In this document: piece after piece, positions 55,968-64,000 of the stretch | Layout of the letters: every line of letters begins with the position of its first letter | How positions within the stretch are numbered: the first letter of the stretch is position 1 | Program-made: the position numbers and the translations under genes | Notes under the pieces: model-generated | What the model was told of the DNA's origin: nothing | The model's input: the letters and a program-made list of their open reading frames with translations, nothing else | The model's database searches: none | From: Calliphora vicina | Taxonomy: Eukaryota > Arthropoda > Insecta > Diptera > Calliphoridae | Direction of reading: 5' to 3' | Length of the DNA stretch: 64,000 nucleotides | Assembly (NCBI RefSeq): GCF_958450345.1 | Contig: NC_088784.1 | Coordinates: 73,371,747 to 73,435,746, forward strand

Positions 55968-57626
55968 CAGTTAGTGTCATTAATATTCGGTTTTATTCAT
56001 TCCACATATTGAAATAAGGTTTCTTAAGCCGTATTTGGTTTTTTAAGCTTATTTTTTTTGCGTAATTATTAAAAATGCAATTAAGTATTAGAAAATGCAA
56101 AATTTTATTTAAAAACGATAACAGTTCAAATAAAAAATGAATTTAATTCCTGTAACATAAAATATTAATCGTCATTAATATTCGGTTTTACTGACTATAA
56201 ATAAATAAATAACTAATTTTAAAAACTATAATACTTAAGTTTAGTACCGTGTGGGATAACCATTTTGTTTGATAACTTCGCTTAGACGATTTGACATGTT
56301 TTTGACCATGCTACCTGTATAAGCCACAGAGATGCGGTCAAATTCTTCTTGAAGCTTAGATTTTAGCTCGGTTATAGATGTTATTTTGTGTTTTCGGATG
56401 CGCCGGTGTAACTCATCCCACAAATTCTCAATCGGATTGAGGTCTGGGGACTGAGCAGGTGGTTGAAGAACCTTGGAACAATTATAAAGGAGCCATTCTT
56501 GAATTAAACGCGACTTGTGTTCTGGGTCGTTATCTTGATAACATTTTAACGAGTCCAAAATACCCAGCTTATCAGCATTTTGTTTTAAATTTTGGCACAG
56601 AATATTTAAGTATGACTCCATATTCATGATTCCATCAATGAATACCAATTTTCTAACACCCGTAGCTCCCATACAACCCCACACCATAACGTGACCATTT
56701 CCATGTTTTACAGCTGGTTTCAAATTTTGAGGTTGTAGCTCTTCGTTTGGTGTTCGCCATACCATTACGTACCCATTGGATCCAAATACATTGTATTTGC
56801 TTTCATCTGCAAAAAGAACATAATCCCACTAAGATTTCGGTTTATTAAGGTACTCCCTTGCGAAACTCAAACGAGCTTTTCGGTTACGTAAATTAACCAA
56901 TGGCTTACGCCGTGCTACCCGACCATTAAAATCTTTTGCCTTTATAGTTCTTCGGATGGTAGATGTTGACACTTCTTTCCCAAACTCATTTAAGACATCT
57001 GTGGCAATTTTTGGTGCACTTAAGCGCGGATTCGCTTTAATTTTTCTAACAATCGAATTCTCTTCGCGATCGGTTAGTTTTTTGGCTTGCCTGTCTGCTT
57101 TAGTAAGTGCATTCTACCTTCATTTTTGTACCTTCGGACTATGTCTCCAACTGTATTCTTCTTCATATTAAGCATTTCCGAAATTGTTTTGTAACTTTTA
57201 CCCGTTTTGAAGTGAAAAATTACAACTTCTATCTTTTCGGGAGTATTTTTTCCTTTGCGTCCCATTTTCGCCTCTGGCAACAAACTATATTTTTTTACCA
57301 CAAAATATAAAAATTATTATTAACTTTTGTTAAGTTGTATTAATATTTTGCAAAAAATTTACTTAACTGACCGGTTTTTGACAATTTTTTCAGAAATAAC
57401 GGAAAAAACCGAATAATAATGACACGCAATAAATTGGGTTTACATACTTTCATCAATATATCAAGGTCGGAGGGTAACCACCAAACCATTTATGTAAATT
57501 TTTTTGAACACTTGCTCTGTTAGATTTTTTTGACATTTTTCTTTTTCTGATAATTATATCTTTATCGATAATACCAGCATATTTATATAGTTAAAGTAAT
57601 AAACCGAATATTAATGACACTAACTG
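55968..57626 (-). mobile_element. Tc1-C: complete Tc1 element, 1659 bp
   Basis: The terminal repeats cagttagtgtcattaatatt-cggtttt are matched at the other end and flanked by TA on both sides (55966-55967, 57627-57628). Inner copies of the same word, gtcattaatattcggtttta at about 56172 and aaaaccgaataataatgaca at about 57403, complete an IR/DR layout. The two terminal repeats look nearly identical by eye, suggesting a young insertion. Confidence 0.95.
56241..57265 (-). pseudogene. Tc1-C transposase, one frameshift and one stop
   Basis: Starts MGRKGKNTPEKIEVVIFHFK at 57265. It has helix-turn-helix regions KSYKTISEMLNMKKNTVGDI and STSTIRRTIKAKDF, and the DDE core FADESKYNVFG, CYQDNDPEHKS and DLNPIENLWDELHRR with 34 residues between second D and E. 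C-terminus NGYPTRY. Lesions: a 1-bp shift in the A6 run near 57080 (GKPK then N-stop in one frame, KLTDREENS in the other) and an amber TAG at 56829-56831 (PKS-stop-WDYV). All three catalytic residues are intact. About 340 residues, normal for Tc1. Confidence 0.9.
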
Positions 57627-57733
57627 TATAAGTTTGTCATTCCGTTTGTAATTTCTACATTTTTCATTTCCGACCCTATAAAGTATATATATTCTGGATC
57701 CTTATAGATAGCGGAGTCGATTAAGCCATGTCC

Positions 57734-57783
<50 letters not shown>

Positions 57784-59276
57784 CTGTTGAAATCAATTTT
57801 CTGAAGGCCCCAGATATCTCCGGGATCCAAATCTTCAACAATTCTGTCAGATATACTTTCGAGAATTTTGCTATTTAAAATCAGCAAAATCCGTCCATAA
57901 ATAACGGAGATATGAGCAAAAATCCGAGACAACCTCTGAAAATTTCATCAAAAAACACAATGTTGCATGCTTTGACAAAAAAACAACAAAACGTATGTTT
58001 CTATGTGCAAGTTTTGTGTATTTTGTTTTTTCTTGTGTTTTGTTTCTTTTGGCGTTGTTGTTGTTTTTTATACAACTAAACGTTTGTTTGGTTGTGTGTT
58101 GGTTTTTTTTACAAAAAAAACAACAAAACGTATGTTTGGATGTGCAAGCTTTGTGTATTTTGTTTTTTTTGTGTTTTGTTTCTTTTGGCGTTGTTGTTGT
58201 TTTTTATACAATTAAACGTATGTTTGGATGTGTGCCTTGCGTATTTTGTTTTTGTTTTTTCTTTTAGTGTTTTGTTTCGTTTGGCGTTGTTGTTGTTTTT
58301 TGTGTTCTTGATAAATTTAGGATGCTGTACGCTGAAAATGGGCAATGTACATACATATATACTAATTATAAAAAATAATAATGCATCCACAACAAAGGTG
58401 AAGGGTATATAAGATTCGGCATAGCCGAATATAGCACTCTTACTTGTTTATAATTAGTATATATGTATGTACATTGCCCACTTTCAGCGTACAGCATCCT
58501 AAATTTATCAAGAACACAAAAAACAACAACAATGCCAAACGAAACAAAACACCAAAAGAAAAAACAAAATACGCAAGCCAATGAAACCAACACACATCCA
58601 AACATACGTTTAATTGTATAAAAAACAACAACAACGCCAAAAGAAACAAAACACAAAAAAAAAAACAAAATACGCAAAGCCTGCACATCCAAGCCTACGT
58701 TTTGTTGCTTTTTTGTAAAAAAAAACCAACACACAACCAAACAACCGTTTAGTTGTATAAAAAACAACAACAACGCCAAAAGAAACAAAACACAAAAAAA
58801 AAACAAAATACACAAAACTTGCACATCCAAACATACGTTTTGTTGTTTTTTGTCAAAGCATGCAATACATTGTGTTTTTTGATGAAATTTTCAGAGGTTG
58901 TCTCGGATTTTTGCTCATATCTCCGTTATTTATGGACGGATTTTGCTGATTTTAAATAGCAAAATTCTCGAAAGTATGTCTGACAGAATTGTTGAAGATT
59001 TGGATCCCGGAGATATCTGGGGCCTTCAGAAAATTGATTTCAACAGACAGACAGACGGACAGACAGACAGACAGACGGACATGGCTTAATCGACTCCGCT
59101 ATCTATAAGGATCCAGAATATATATACTTTATAGGGTCGGAAATGAAAAATGTAGAAATTACAAACGGAATGACAAACTTATATATACCCTTCTCACGAA
59201 GCTGAAGGGTATAAAAATAAAGGAAGACGTAGTGTGCACAATTTAAGTTTTATACAGTTTATTGTCAAAAAAAACA

Positions 59277-60200
59277 ATGACAAGGAACAAGTACTCCAGT
59301 GAATTTGAAATTAAAGTTATTGACAGGTTTATCACTACATGAATTGAGTAAAAAATATTCAATTAACAGATCAGTTATTTCCAGGCTCGTTTCAAAATTT
59401 TTTAAGACTGGTCGCATATCACCGGTGCATTCTTGAGGTCGTTCGCGAAAAAAAACACGATATTATGATTCCTTGATCAAAAGAGCAATACATAAAGATC
59501 CTACAGCATCAGCTATTCAAGTACGAACAAGTTTAAGATTATGCGTTAGCGAAAGAACAATCCGTAGAAGAGTAGTAGAAGCCCGATTATTCAGCTGACG
59601 ACCAGCATAAAAAAGCATTTCTATCAGCTAAGAACAAGAGAGCTAGACTGGAGTTTGCCAAAGCCCACATTGACTAGAGTGTCCAAAAATGGAAGACAGT
59701 GCTGTTCTCTGACGAATCCAAATACAACTTAAAAAGTTCCGCTGGAATAAGGCGTGTACGCAGACCAAAAGGAGAAGGACTGAATCCTAAGTATTGCAAA
59801 GGAACAATTAAACATGGAGGAGGCAATGTAATGGTCTGGGGTTGCTTTTCTGGTCAATGATTTGGGCCAAATCATAAAATTTATGTGATTATGGATCGGT
59901 TCATGTACCGTGATGTATTAAAAGCTTTAATGTTGCCTTATGCCAGTGAAGAGATGCCAATTATAGGGAGCTTCTAACAGAATAACGATCCTGAGCACCC
60001 CTGCAAAGTATGTAAGACTTGGCTACAGAGCAATAACGTTCAATTTCTTCATTGGCCTGGTCAATCTCCCGATCTCAATTCTATTGAGAACTTGTGGCAC
60101 ATTGTTAATATGAAAATAAATCGTGAAAATTGCTGAAATAAGGATTGTCAATTTTCACGATTTATTTCATGCCGTTAAAATAGCCTGGGAAGGAATACCG
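59277..60200 (+). pseudogene. Tc1-A3 transposase
   Basis: Starts MTRNKYSSEFEIKVI. It has the TGA after LFS (59596-59598) shared with A1 and A2, and the stop/shift after NREN-C. Private lesions: a TAG in the IDWS-like segment, a TGA after FSGQ, a TAA after IGSF, and NDPKH changed to NDPEH. DLN-IENLW is present (proline to serine before the isoleucine). Confidence 0.85.
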
Positions 60201-60212
60201 AAAAAACATAAT

Positions 60213-60352
60213 CACCCTTATCGTGGTTGGCGTAAATGTCTTACGCCTACGACAGTTTCGTACTAGATTAAAGAACAAGTTTGCATTTTATCTTTAATCT
60301 AGTAGGAAACTGTCGTAGGCGTATGACGTTTACGCCAACCACGATAAGGATG
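60213..60352. mobile_element. 140-bp foldback MITE in Tc1-A3
   Basis: The two arms of about 60 bp, from cacccttatcgtggttggcg to gtactagattaaaga and its inverse, surround a short loop. The flanking 3-bp repeat is AAT (60210-60212, 60353-60355). Tc1-A2 shows the empty site acataatatcttctatgcc. A 3-bp duplication suggests the PIF/Harbinger superfamily, but the ends alone do not prove it. Confidence 0.8.
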
Positions 60353-60366
60353 AATATCTTCTATGC

Positions 60367-61181
60367 TAATCATGATGGATCCACCGCCATTATGATATGC
60401 GGTGTTTACGTTCTTCTTGTTCTGTGGTCATACGAAACAAAGATAAATTTGTTTGGATCCGATGGGAAATATTATGTTAGGCGCCCAGACAATAAGGCAT
60501 ATGATCCAAAATACCCCAAGAAGACCGTAAAACAAGGCGGTGGATCCATCATGATATGGGGGTGATTCTCCTCTTCTGTAAAGCTTAATGCTTCCATTTT
60601 CTGAGGAAGGGAGGCCCTTCAGATGGGAGTTTCAGCAGGACAATAGTCAGAAACACTCCTCAAAATTGGCAAAATATTGGTTTCCTGTCAACAAATTACC
60701 TCTTATGGAATGGCCTTCGCAGTTACCGGGCCTTAACCCAATGGAACACCTTTGGGGGGGAGTGCTCAAGAGGAAGCTAGAGGGTTTCAGTCCGAAAAAT
60801 AAGCACGAATTATGGGAACAAATCCAGGAACAGTGATTTGACATTGACAAGGGCGTTTGCATAGAAATTGGTTGATTCCATGAGGTAGAGCAACTAAATA
60901 TTAAGATAAGATAGTTTTTTAACAAAAAATATAAAGATGGGCCTCGAAAAGTTGAATCCTTTTACGCGTTTCTATTATTTTTTCCAGTAAAAATATTGAC
61001 TCAATACATTGTTAGTCATATAATGTATTAAAATATAAATGAAAATAGGAATGCTGTTCTTATGCTGTATGTCTGATAAACAAAACTGCATATAAATTTT
61101 TTTAAACAAAACTAAATTTGACTAACATACTTAAATAGTTTGAGAAAAAAGCATTCGTTCCTATTATTTTTTCCAACACTG
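60367..61181 (+). mobile_element. Tc1-D2: 5'-truncated Tc1 element
   Basis: Broken-frame catalytic half: WSYETKINLFGSDGKYYVRR (first aspartate region altered), GGGSIMIWG, FQQDNSQKHSSKLAKYW and GLNPMEHLWGG, with 34 residues between second D and E. It ends attattttttccaacactg plus TA (61182-61183). An inner word tctattattttttccagtaa lies at about 60970, the DR part of an IR/DR end. Confidence 0.8.
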
Positions 61182-61254
61182 TATATTATTCCAATAAAAC
61201 AAAGAACGATATTATAGCGAAAATAATTTTCGATATAATACTTACAGTGGTCGA

Positions 61255-62853
61255 ATACAATGGAAACTTTTCCAAATATTCCATATGTAGCCCAAAATTT
61301 AAAATATTTTTTTAAAATAAAAATTTTTTATTTTAGTATTTTACTTGTATATTTTTATTTATATAAATTAACTGAAAAACAAACAACATAATTAATTATA
61401 TTCTGAAAGAAGGGAACAAAATTAAAAATATTCACTATTTCGCTACTGACAAAACAATGGAAACTTTTAAACTTCTGCAAGAAAGAAGTGTAAAACGAAA
61501 ATAATATTTAAAATAACGATGTAAAAAGCATCCTGTTTACAGTTATTTTATTTTATTTTTAAATTCTGGTAATTTTTCACAATTTCTCTTTCTAAGTTTT
61601 TCGCATAATTGCTTTTTTCAAAGTTAACGAAAATGGCTAATGTTAAGATTTGTGAAGACTTAAAAAATAAAATAATTAACGATTTTAAAGCTGGTTTAAA
61701 ACAAAAAAAGTATCTGTGACAAATATTCAATAAATAAATCAGCAGTTTCAAAAATTATAAAGAAATTTCGTGAGACCGGTTCTGTAAAAACTCAACATTT
61801 AGGTGGAAGACCTCGTAAGACTACTCCTAGACAAGATAATTTAATAGCGAGAGAGTTCAAGAAATTCCCAAAAATAACTCCTCGAGAGGTTGGTAATAGC
61901 CTAAAATTAGAAATAAGTACCCGAACAGTTAGTCGCAGGGCAAATGAGGCTGGTCTTGGTTGCTCTCGTCCTGTGAAAAAAACACTCATTTCTAAAAAGA
62001 ACCGTTCTGCTCGTCTACAATTTGCCAGGGATCATTTAAACTGGTCGATACAGAAATGGAATACTGCCTTCTTTTCCGACGAATCCAAATACAATTTAAG
62101 AGGCAGTGATGGGAGAACATTTGTATGAATATAAAATAAAATAAGACTGTAAAGTTTGGCGGTGGCAATATTATGGCATGGGGTTGTTTTTCACGGCAAG
62201 GTATGGGCCCAATTCATATTATAAAAGATACCATGACAGGTATAGGATACAGAACCATATTAAACGATGTTATGTATCCATACGCTGAGGAAAATATGCC
62301 CCTAGTTTGGAGATTCCAACACGAAACACACCTCTAGGGTTGTAACCGAGTGGTTACAATCCAACGAGGTACGTGTTTTGAAGTGGACTGCCCAATCGCC
62401 AGATCTCAATCCCATAAAAAATCTATGGGAAATTGTAGATCGTAAAATAAGGACCCAAAATTACACCAGGAAGGAAGATTTATCGGAGGCGGTTATAAGG
62501 GAATGGCAAAATATTTCAAAGGAGACCATTGACTCTTTAATTAGTTCAATGCATCGTCGATGTGTAGCAGTTATACAAAATAAGGGATACCCAACAAAAT
62601 ATTGAGTTATTGCAAAGTTTAGACCATATTTGTTAAAATAATACCTAAGTTTCCATTGTTTTGCCAATGCCGTAATAAAGAAATCTTTTAATTTTGTTTT
62701 CTCATTTTTAGAATTTAATTAATTATGTCCTTTGTTTTTTGTTAAATTATAAAATACTACAAAAATGTTAAAATTTTTTAAAAAATTATTTCAGATTTCA
62801 GGCCACTAATGAAATATTTGGAAAAGTTTCCATTGTTTTGTTTTCAACCACTG
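61255..62853 (+). mobile_element. Tc1-B4: complete-ended Tc1 element
   Basis: The ends cagtggtcgaatacaatgga and its partner ttgttttcaaccactg have TA on both sides (61253-61254, 62854-62855); 1599 bp. Inner repeats gacaaaacaatggaaact (about 61448) and agtttccattgttttgccaa (about 62649) give IR/DR ends. Confidence 0.9.
61633..62605 (+). pseudogene. Tc1-B4 transposase, catalytic residues lost
   Basis: Starts MANVKICEDLKNKIINDFKA. An extra A after GLKQK shifts the frame. The DNA-binding half continues out of frame (FRETGSVKTQHLGGRPRKTT, ITPREVGNSLKLEISTRTVS). FFSDESKYN keeps the first aspartate. A stop and shift follow near 62128, an 11-bp deletion at about 62323 removes the second aspartate (cacgaaacacacc), and the glutamate is changed to lysine (DLNPIKNLWE). 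Ends GYPTKY. Confidence 0.85.
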
Positions 62854-62855
62854 TA

Positions 62856-63835
62856 AGTCTACGTACTACCACAATTTTTGCCACTTTATTAGAGAAAACC
62901 CGGTAAATAAAAAAATAATAATGCAGTTTTGTTTGAAATCTATTTTTATTGCTATGCACCAAAAAAAATGTTGTTGCAATGTAAACTTGCAAAATTATTC
63001 ATAAAAAACAATAAAAAAAACATTGACAAAAGTCTACATACGACCACAGCATGTCCTGGTTTTTTTGAATACTAAGAGATAAGCATGCAATTTATTAAGT
63101 CTACAGTTACAACAATATTCAGTAACTTTGAAAATACTGGTACAGTTAAAAACAAGTTGCGAAGTGATCGCCCAAAGAAACTACATCGTAGAGATGTAAT
63201 CTTCATTTTAAAAGAAAACAACAAAAACCCAAAATTAAATACCACAAAATTGGCCGAAGAACTCGCAACAAGATCAGAAGTTATTCACCCTTATCATGGT
63301 TGGCGTAAACGTCATACATGGAATACATGGAATTCTGGAAGCGAGTTTTGTTCACTGATGAGTTGAAGTATAACATATTTGGAAGTGATGGGAGAGATTA
63401 AGTATGGCGCAAAACAAATAGAGCAATGGATACGAAAAACTTACTCGCTACAGTTAAGCATAGTGGTGGCAGTGTGACGTCTCAAATTGTCAAAGATTGG
63501 CTACTCTACCATGCCCCACGACAATTGTACACACCACCTCAAAGCCCGGACTTAAATGTTATTGAGCACGTGTGGGAAATTCTAGAACGGAAAATCCGAA
63601 AACATCTTATTACTTGTGCGCCAATGTTAAAGGAGAAGCTTCCAGAAGAATTGCAAAATATAACGTCCGCAGAACTGGAAAATTTAGTTGCTTCGATGCC
63701 CAGACGCATATTGGGGGGCCCAACGAAATATTGAATTTAATGAAAATTTGTATTCGCTGAAAAATGTTTATTTAGTGTACTGATCGTATGCAGACTTTTG
63801 TAATGCATTTTTATATAGTTATCACTGTTTTTTAC
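62856..63835 (+). mobile_element. Tc1-E: partial Tc1 element
   Basis: The left end agtctacgtactaccacaat is repeated inside at 63031 (agtctacatacgaccacagc), and a matching word gatcgtatgcagacttttgt lies at about 63782. Coding remnants: a helix-turn-helix part with KNKLRSDRPKKLHRRDV, FTDELKYNIFGSDG, a deletion removing the second aspartate region (GGSVTSQIVKDWLL), and PDLNVIEHVWEILERK. At 63285 the reading frame is interrupted by a 33-bp end of the foldback MITE. No right outer end. Confidence 0.75.
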
Positions 63836-63864
63836 ACATATGGACATATTACTCTGGGTTTCTG

Positions 63865-64000
63865 ATGAATTTAAGTGAAAAATTAGGTGAAATAGCTACT
63901 GATGACAACATAATTAATGCTGTAGTGAACCCAGGGAATTTGAACTTTTTGCATTTTAATGCACAAAGTTTAGTACCGAGGGAGAATAGTGATAAATTTG
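63865..64000 (+). CDS. Start of a LINE ORF2 (endonuclease end), cut by window edge
   Basis: Open from ATG 63865 to the window end: MNLSEKLGEIATDDNI, then VNPGNLNFLHFNAQSLVPRE. The word FLHFNAQSL is typical of the beginning of AP-endonuclease domains in jockey/CR1-like retrotransposons (a histidine/phenylalanine, N, A/V, SL/SI). Only 45 residues are visible, so clade and intactness cannot be judged. Confidence 0.55.
   Translation, partial: MNLSEKLGEIATDDNIINAVVNPGNLNFLHFNAQSLVPRENSDKF

Larger units (their letters stand above)
55937..58446 (+). mobile_element. DINE-I: same variant, inserted in DINE-II
   Basis: Starts atacccttcagcttcgtgag and ends agcactcttacttg. It contains Tc1-C (55968-57626). 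Together with DINE-II it forms an inverted repeat with arms of about 750-800 bp around the short 58385-58447 centre. The (GTCY)n tract at 57732-57786 is the longest in the window. The several ORFs of 70-154 codons here, in either direction, are the T/G- or A/C-rich repeats read as FVFCFFW-type sequence and are not genes. Confidence 0.85.
55861..59212 (-). mobile_element. DINE-II: family 1 variant, reverse orientation, in Tc1-A3
   Basis: Its own sequence is 55861-55936 (caagtaagagtgctatattc, hairpin, ataccc, gttgtggatgcatt) and 58447-59212, which ends gaagctgaagggtat. Between them lies DINE-I in opposite orientation. Compared with other family 1 copies the AT-rich middle is replaced by three direct repeats of about 130 bp with gttttgtttcttttggcgtt-type sequence. 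Confidence 0.85.
55668..60366 (+). mobile_element. Tc1-A3: host element of the nested cluster
   Basis: Tc1-A sequence occurs at 55668-55860 (aaaagataattttattaaaa, cggtactgcatatttgcaat), resumes at 59213 (aataaaggaagacgtagtgt), and ends near 60366 with a 140-bp MITE at 60213. The left terminal repeat is missing and the right end is replaced by Tc1-D2. The uninterrupted target ccaaaagataaaaataaagg is preserved in Tc1-A2 (about 37240-37260, complement). Confidence 0.85.

Noticed and set aside
57995..58830. Overlapping ORFs of 70-154 codons with FVFCFFW-like hydrophobic sequence
   Set aside because: They mirror each other on both strands because they lie in the inverted T/G-rich repeats of DINE-I and DINE-II; low complexity, no start context.
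1..64000. CRISPR arrays, bacterial operons, rRNA genes or integrated viruses
   Set aside because: Searched by eye; the only short regular repeats are the 26-bp minisatellite (no unique spacers) and transposon-derived repeats, and every enzyme domain seen is a transposase or LINE protein.

Overview
The window is AT-rich nuclear DNA from a fly, probably a higher (calyptrate, blowfly- or housefly-like) dipteran. The grounds are a dense load of Tc1/mariner elements, many copies of a mini-me/DINE-type repeat with (GTCY)n next to a TA-rich core (a repeat class known from Diptera), hAT and Transib-like relics, non-LTR retrotransposon fragments, very short GT-AG introns, and one host exon rich in CAA/CAG-coded glutamine and in asparagine. 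I see no bacterial operons, CRISPR arrays or rRNA.

Only two loci look like host genes. First, 7910-9499 (+) is a terminal exon coding 529 residues. It has three PY-type motifs, a CPLC cysteine pair and an acidic low-complexity middle, and lies behind a clear splice acceptor; its 5' exons are outside the window or more than 7.9 kb away. Second, 46583-49291 (+) is a five-exon gene whose introns are all phase 1. It codes about 574 residues holding three divergent copies of a domain of about 85 residues that I do not recognise. A weak first-exon candidate lies on the minus strand at 43404-43631.

Layout: 1-3867 has AT-rich DNA, a DINE copy, a small tandem repeat and a mariner remnant. 3873-7470 is a Transib-like element stuffed with DINE copies and a hAT MITE. 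7.9-9.6 kb is the PY-motif exon. 10.25-12.6 kb is Tc1-A1 carrying a nested MITE. 12.75-14.1 kb is a mariner split by a DINE. 15.1-17.0 kb is DINE plus Tc1-B1. 18.2-21.4 kb is a mariner relic and a LINE split by Tc1-B2. 22.3-25.7 kb is a DINE split by a 2.9-kb unit carrying a 26-bp minisatellite and Tc1-D1. 25.8-30.2 kb has a second DINE family, mariner and LINE relics, and a palindromic MITE. 31.3-34.4 kb is one mariner interrupted by a second mariner-like element and by a Transib-like element. 35.0-41.0 kb has a GGTACTTTTT repeat, Tc1-A2, DINEs and Tc1-B3. 42.7-43.3 kb is a mariner. 44.8-46.1 kb is a LINE ORF1 and a tRNA-like sequence. 46.6-49.3 kb is the triplicated-domain gene. 49.5-52.1 kb has DINEs and interleaved inverted repeats. 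52.2-55.3 kb has a LINE reverse transcriptase and a nearly intact hAT transposase. 55.7-60.4 kb is a four-level nest (Tc1-A3 containing DINE-II containing DINE-I containing Tc1-C). 60.4-64.0 kb has Tc1-D2, Tc1-B4, Tc1-E and the start of a LINE ORF2.

The most informative aspect is the nesting. Because host elements occur in several copies, the uninterrupted copies serve as empty sites that fix the ends and target duplications of the inserts. This defines the DINE ends (ATACCC...CTTACTTG inside T runs), a Transib-like family (CACAGTG ends, 5-bp duplications), a 3-bp-duplicating MITE and a hAT MITE. No transposase in the window is fully open; the hAT copy (one frameshift) and Tc1-C (one frameshift, one stop) come closest.
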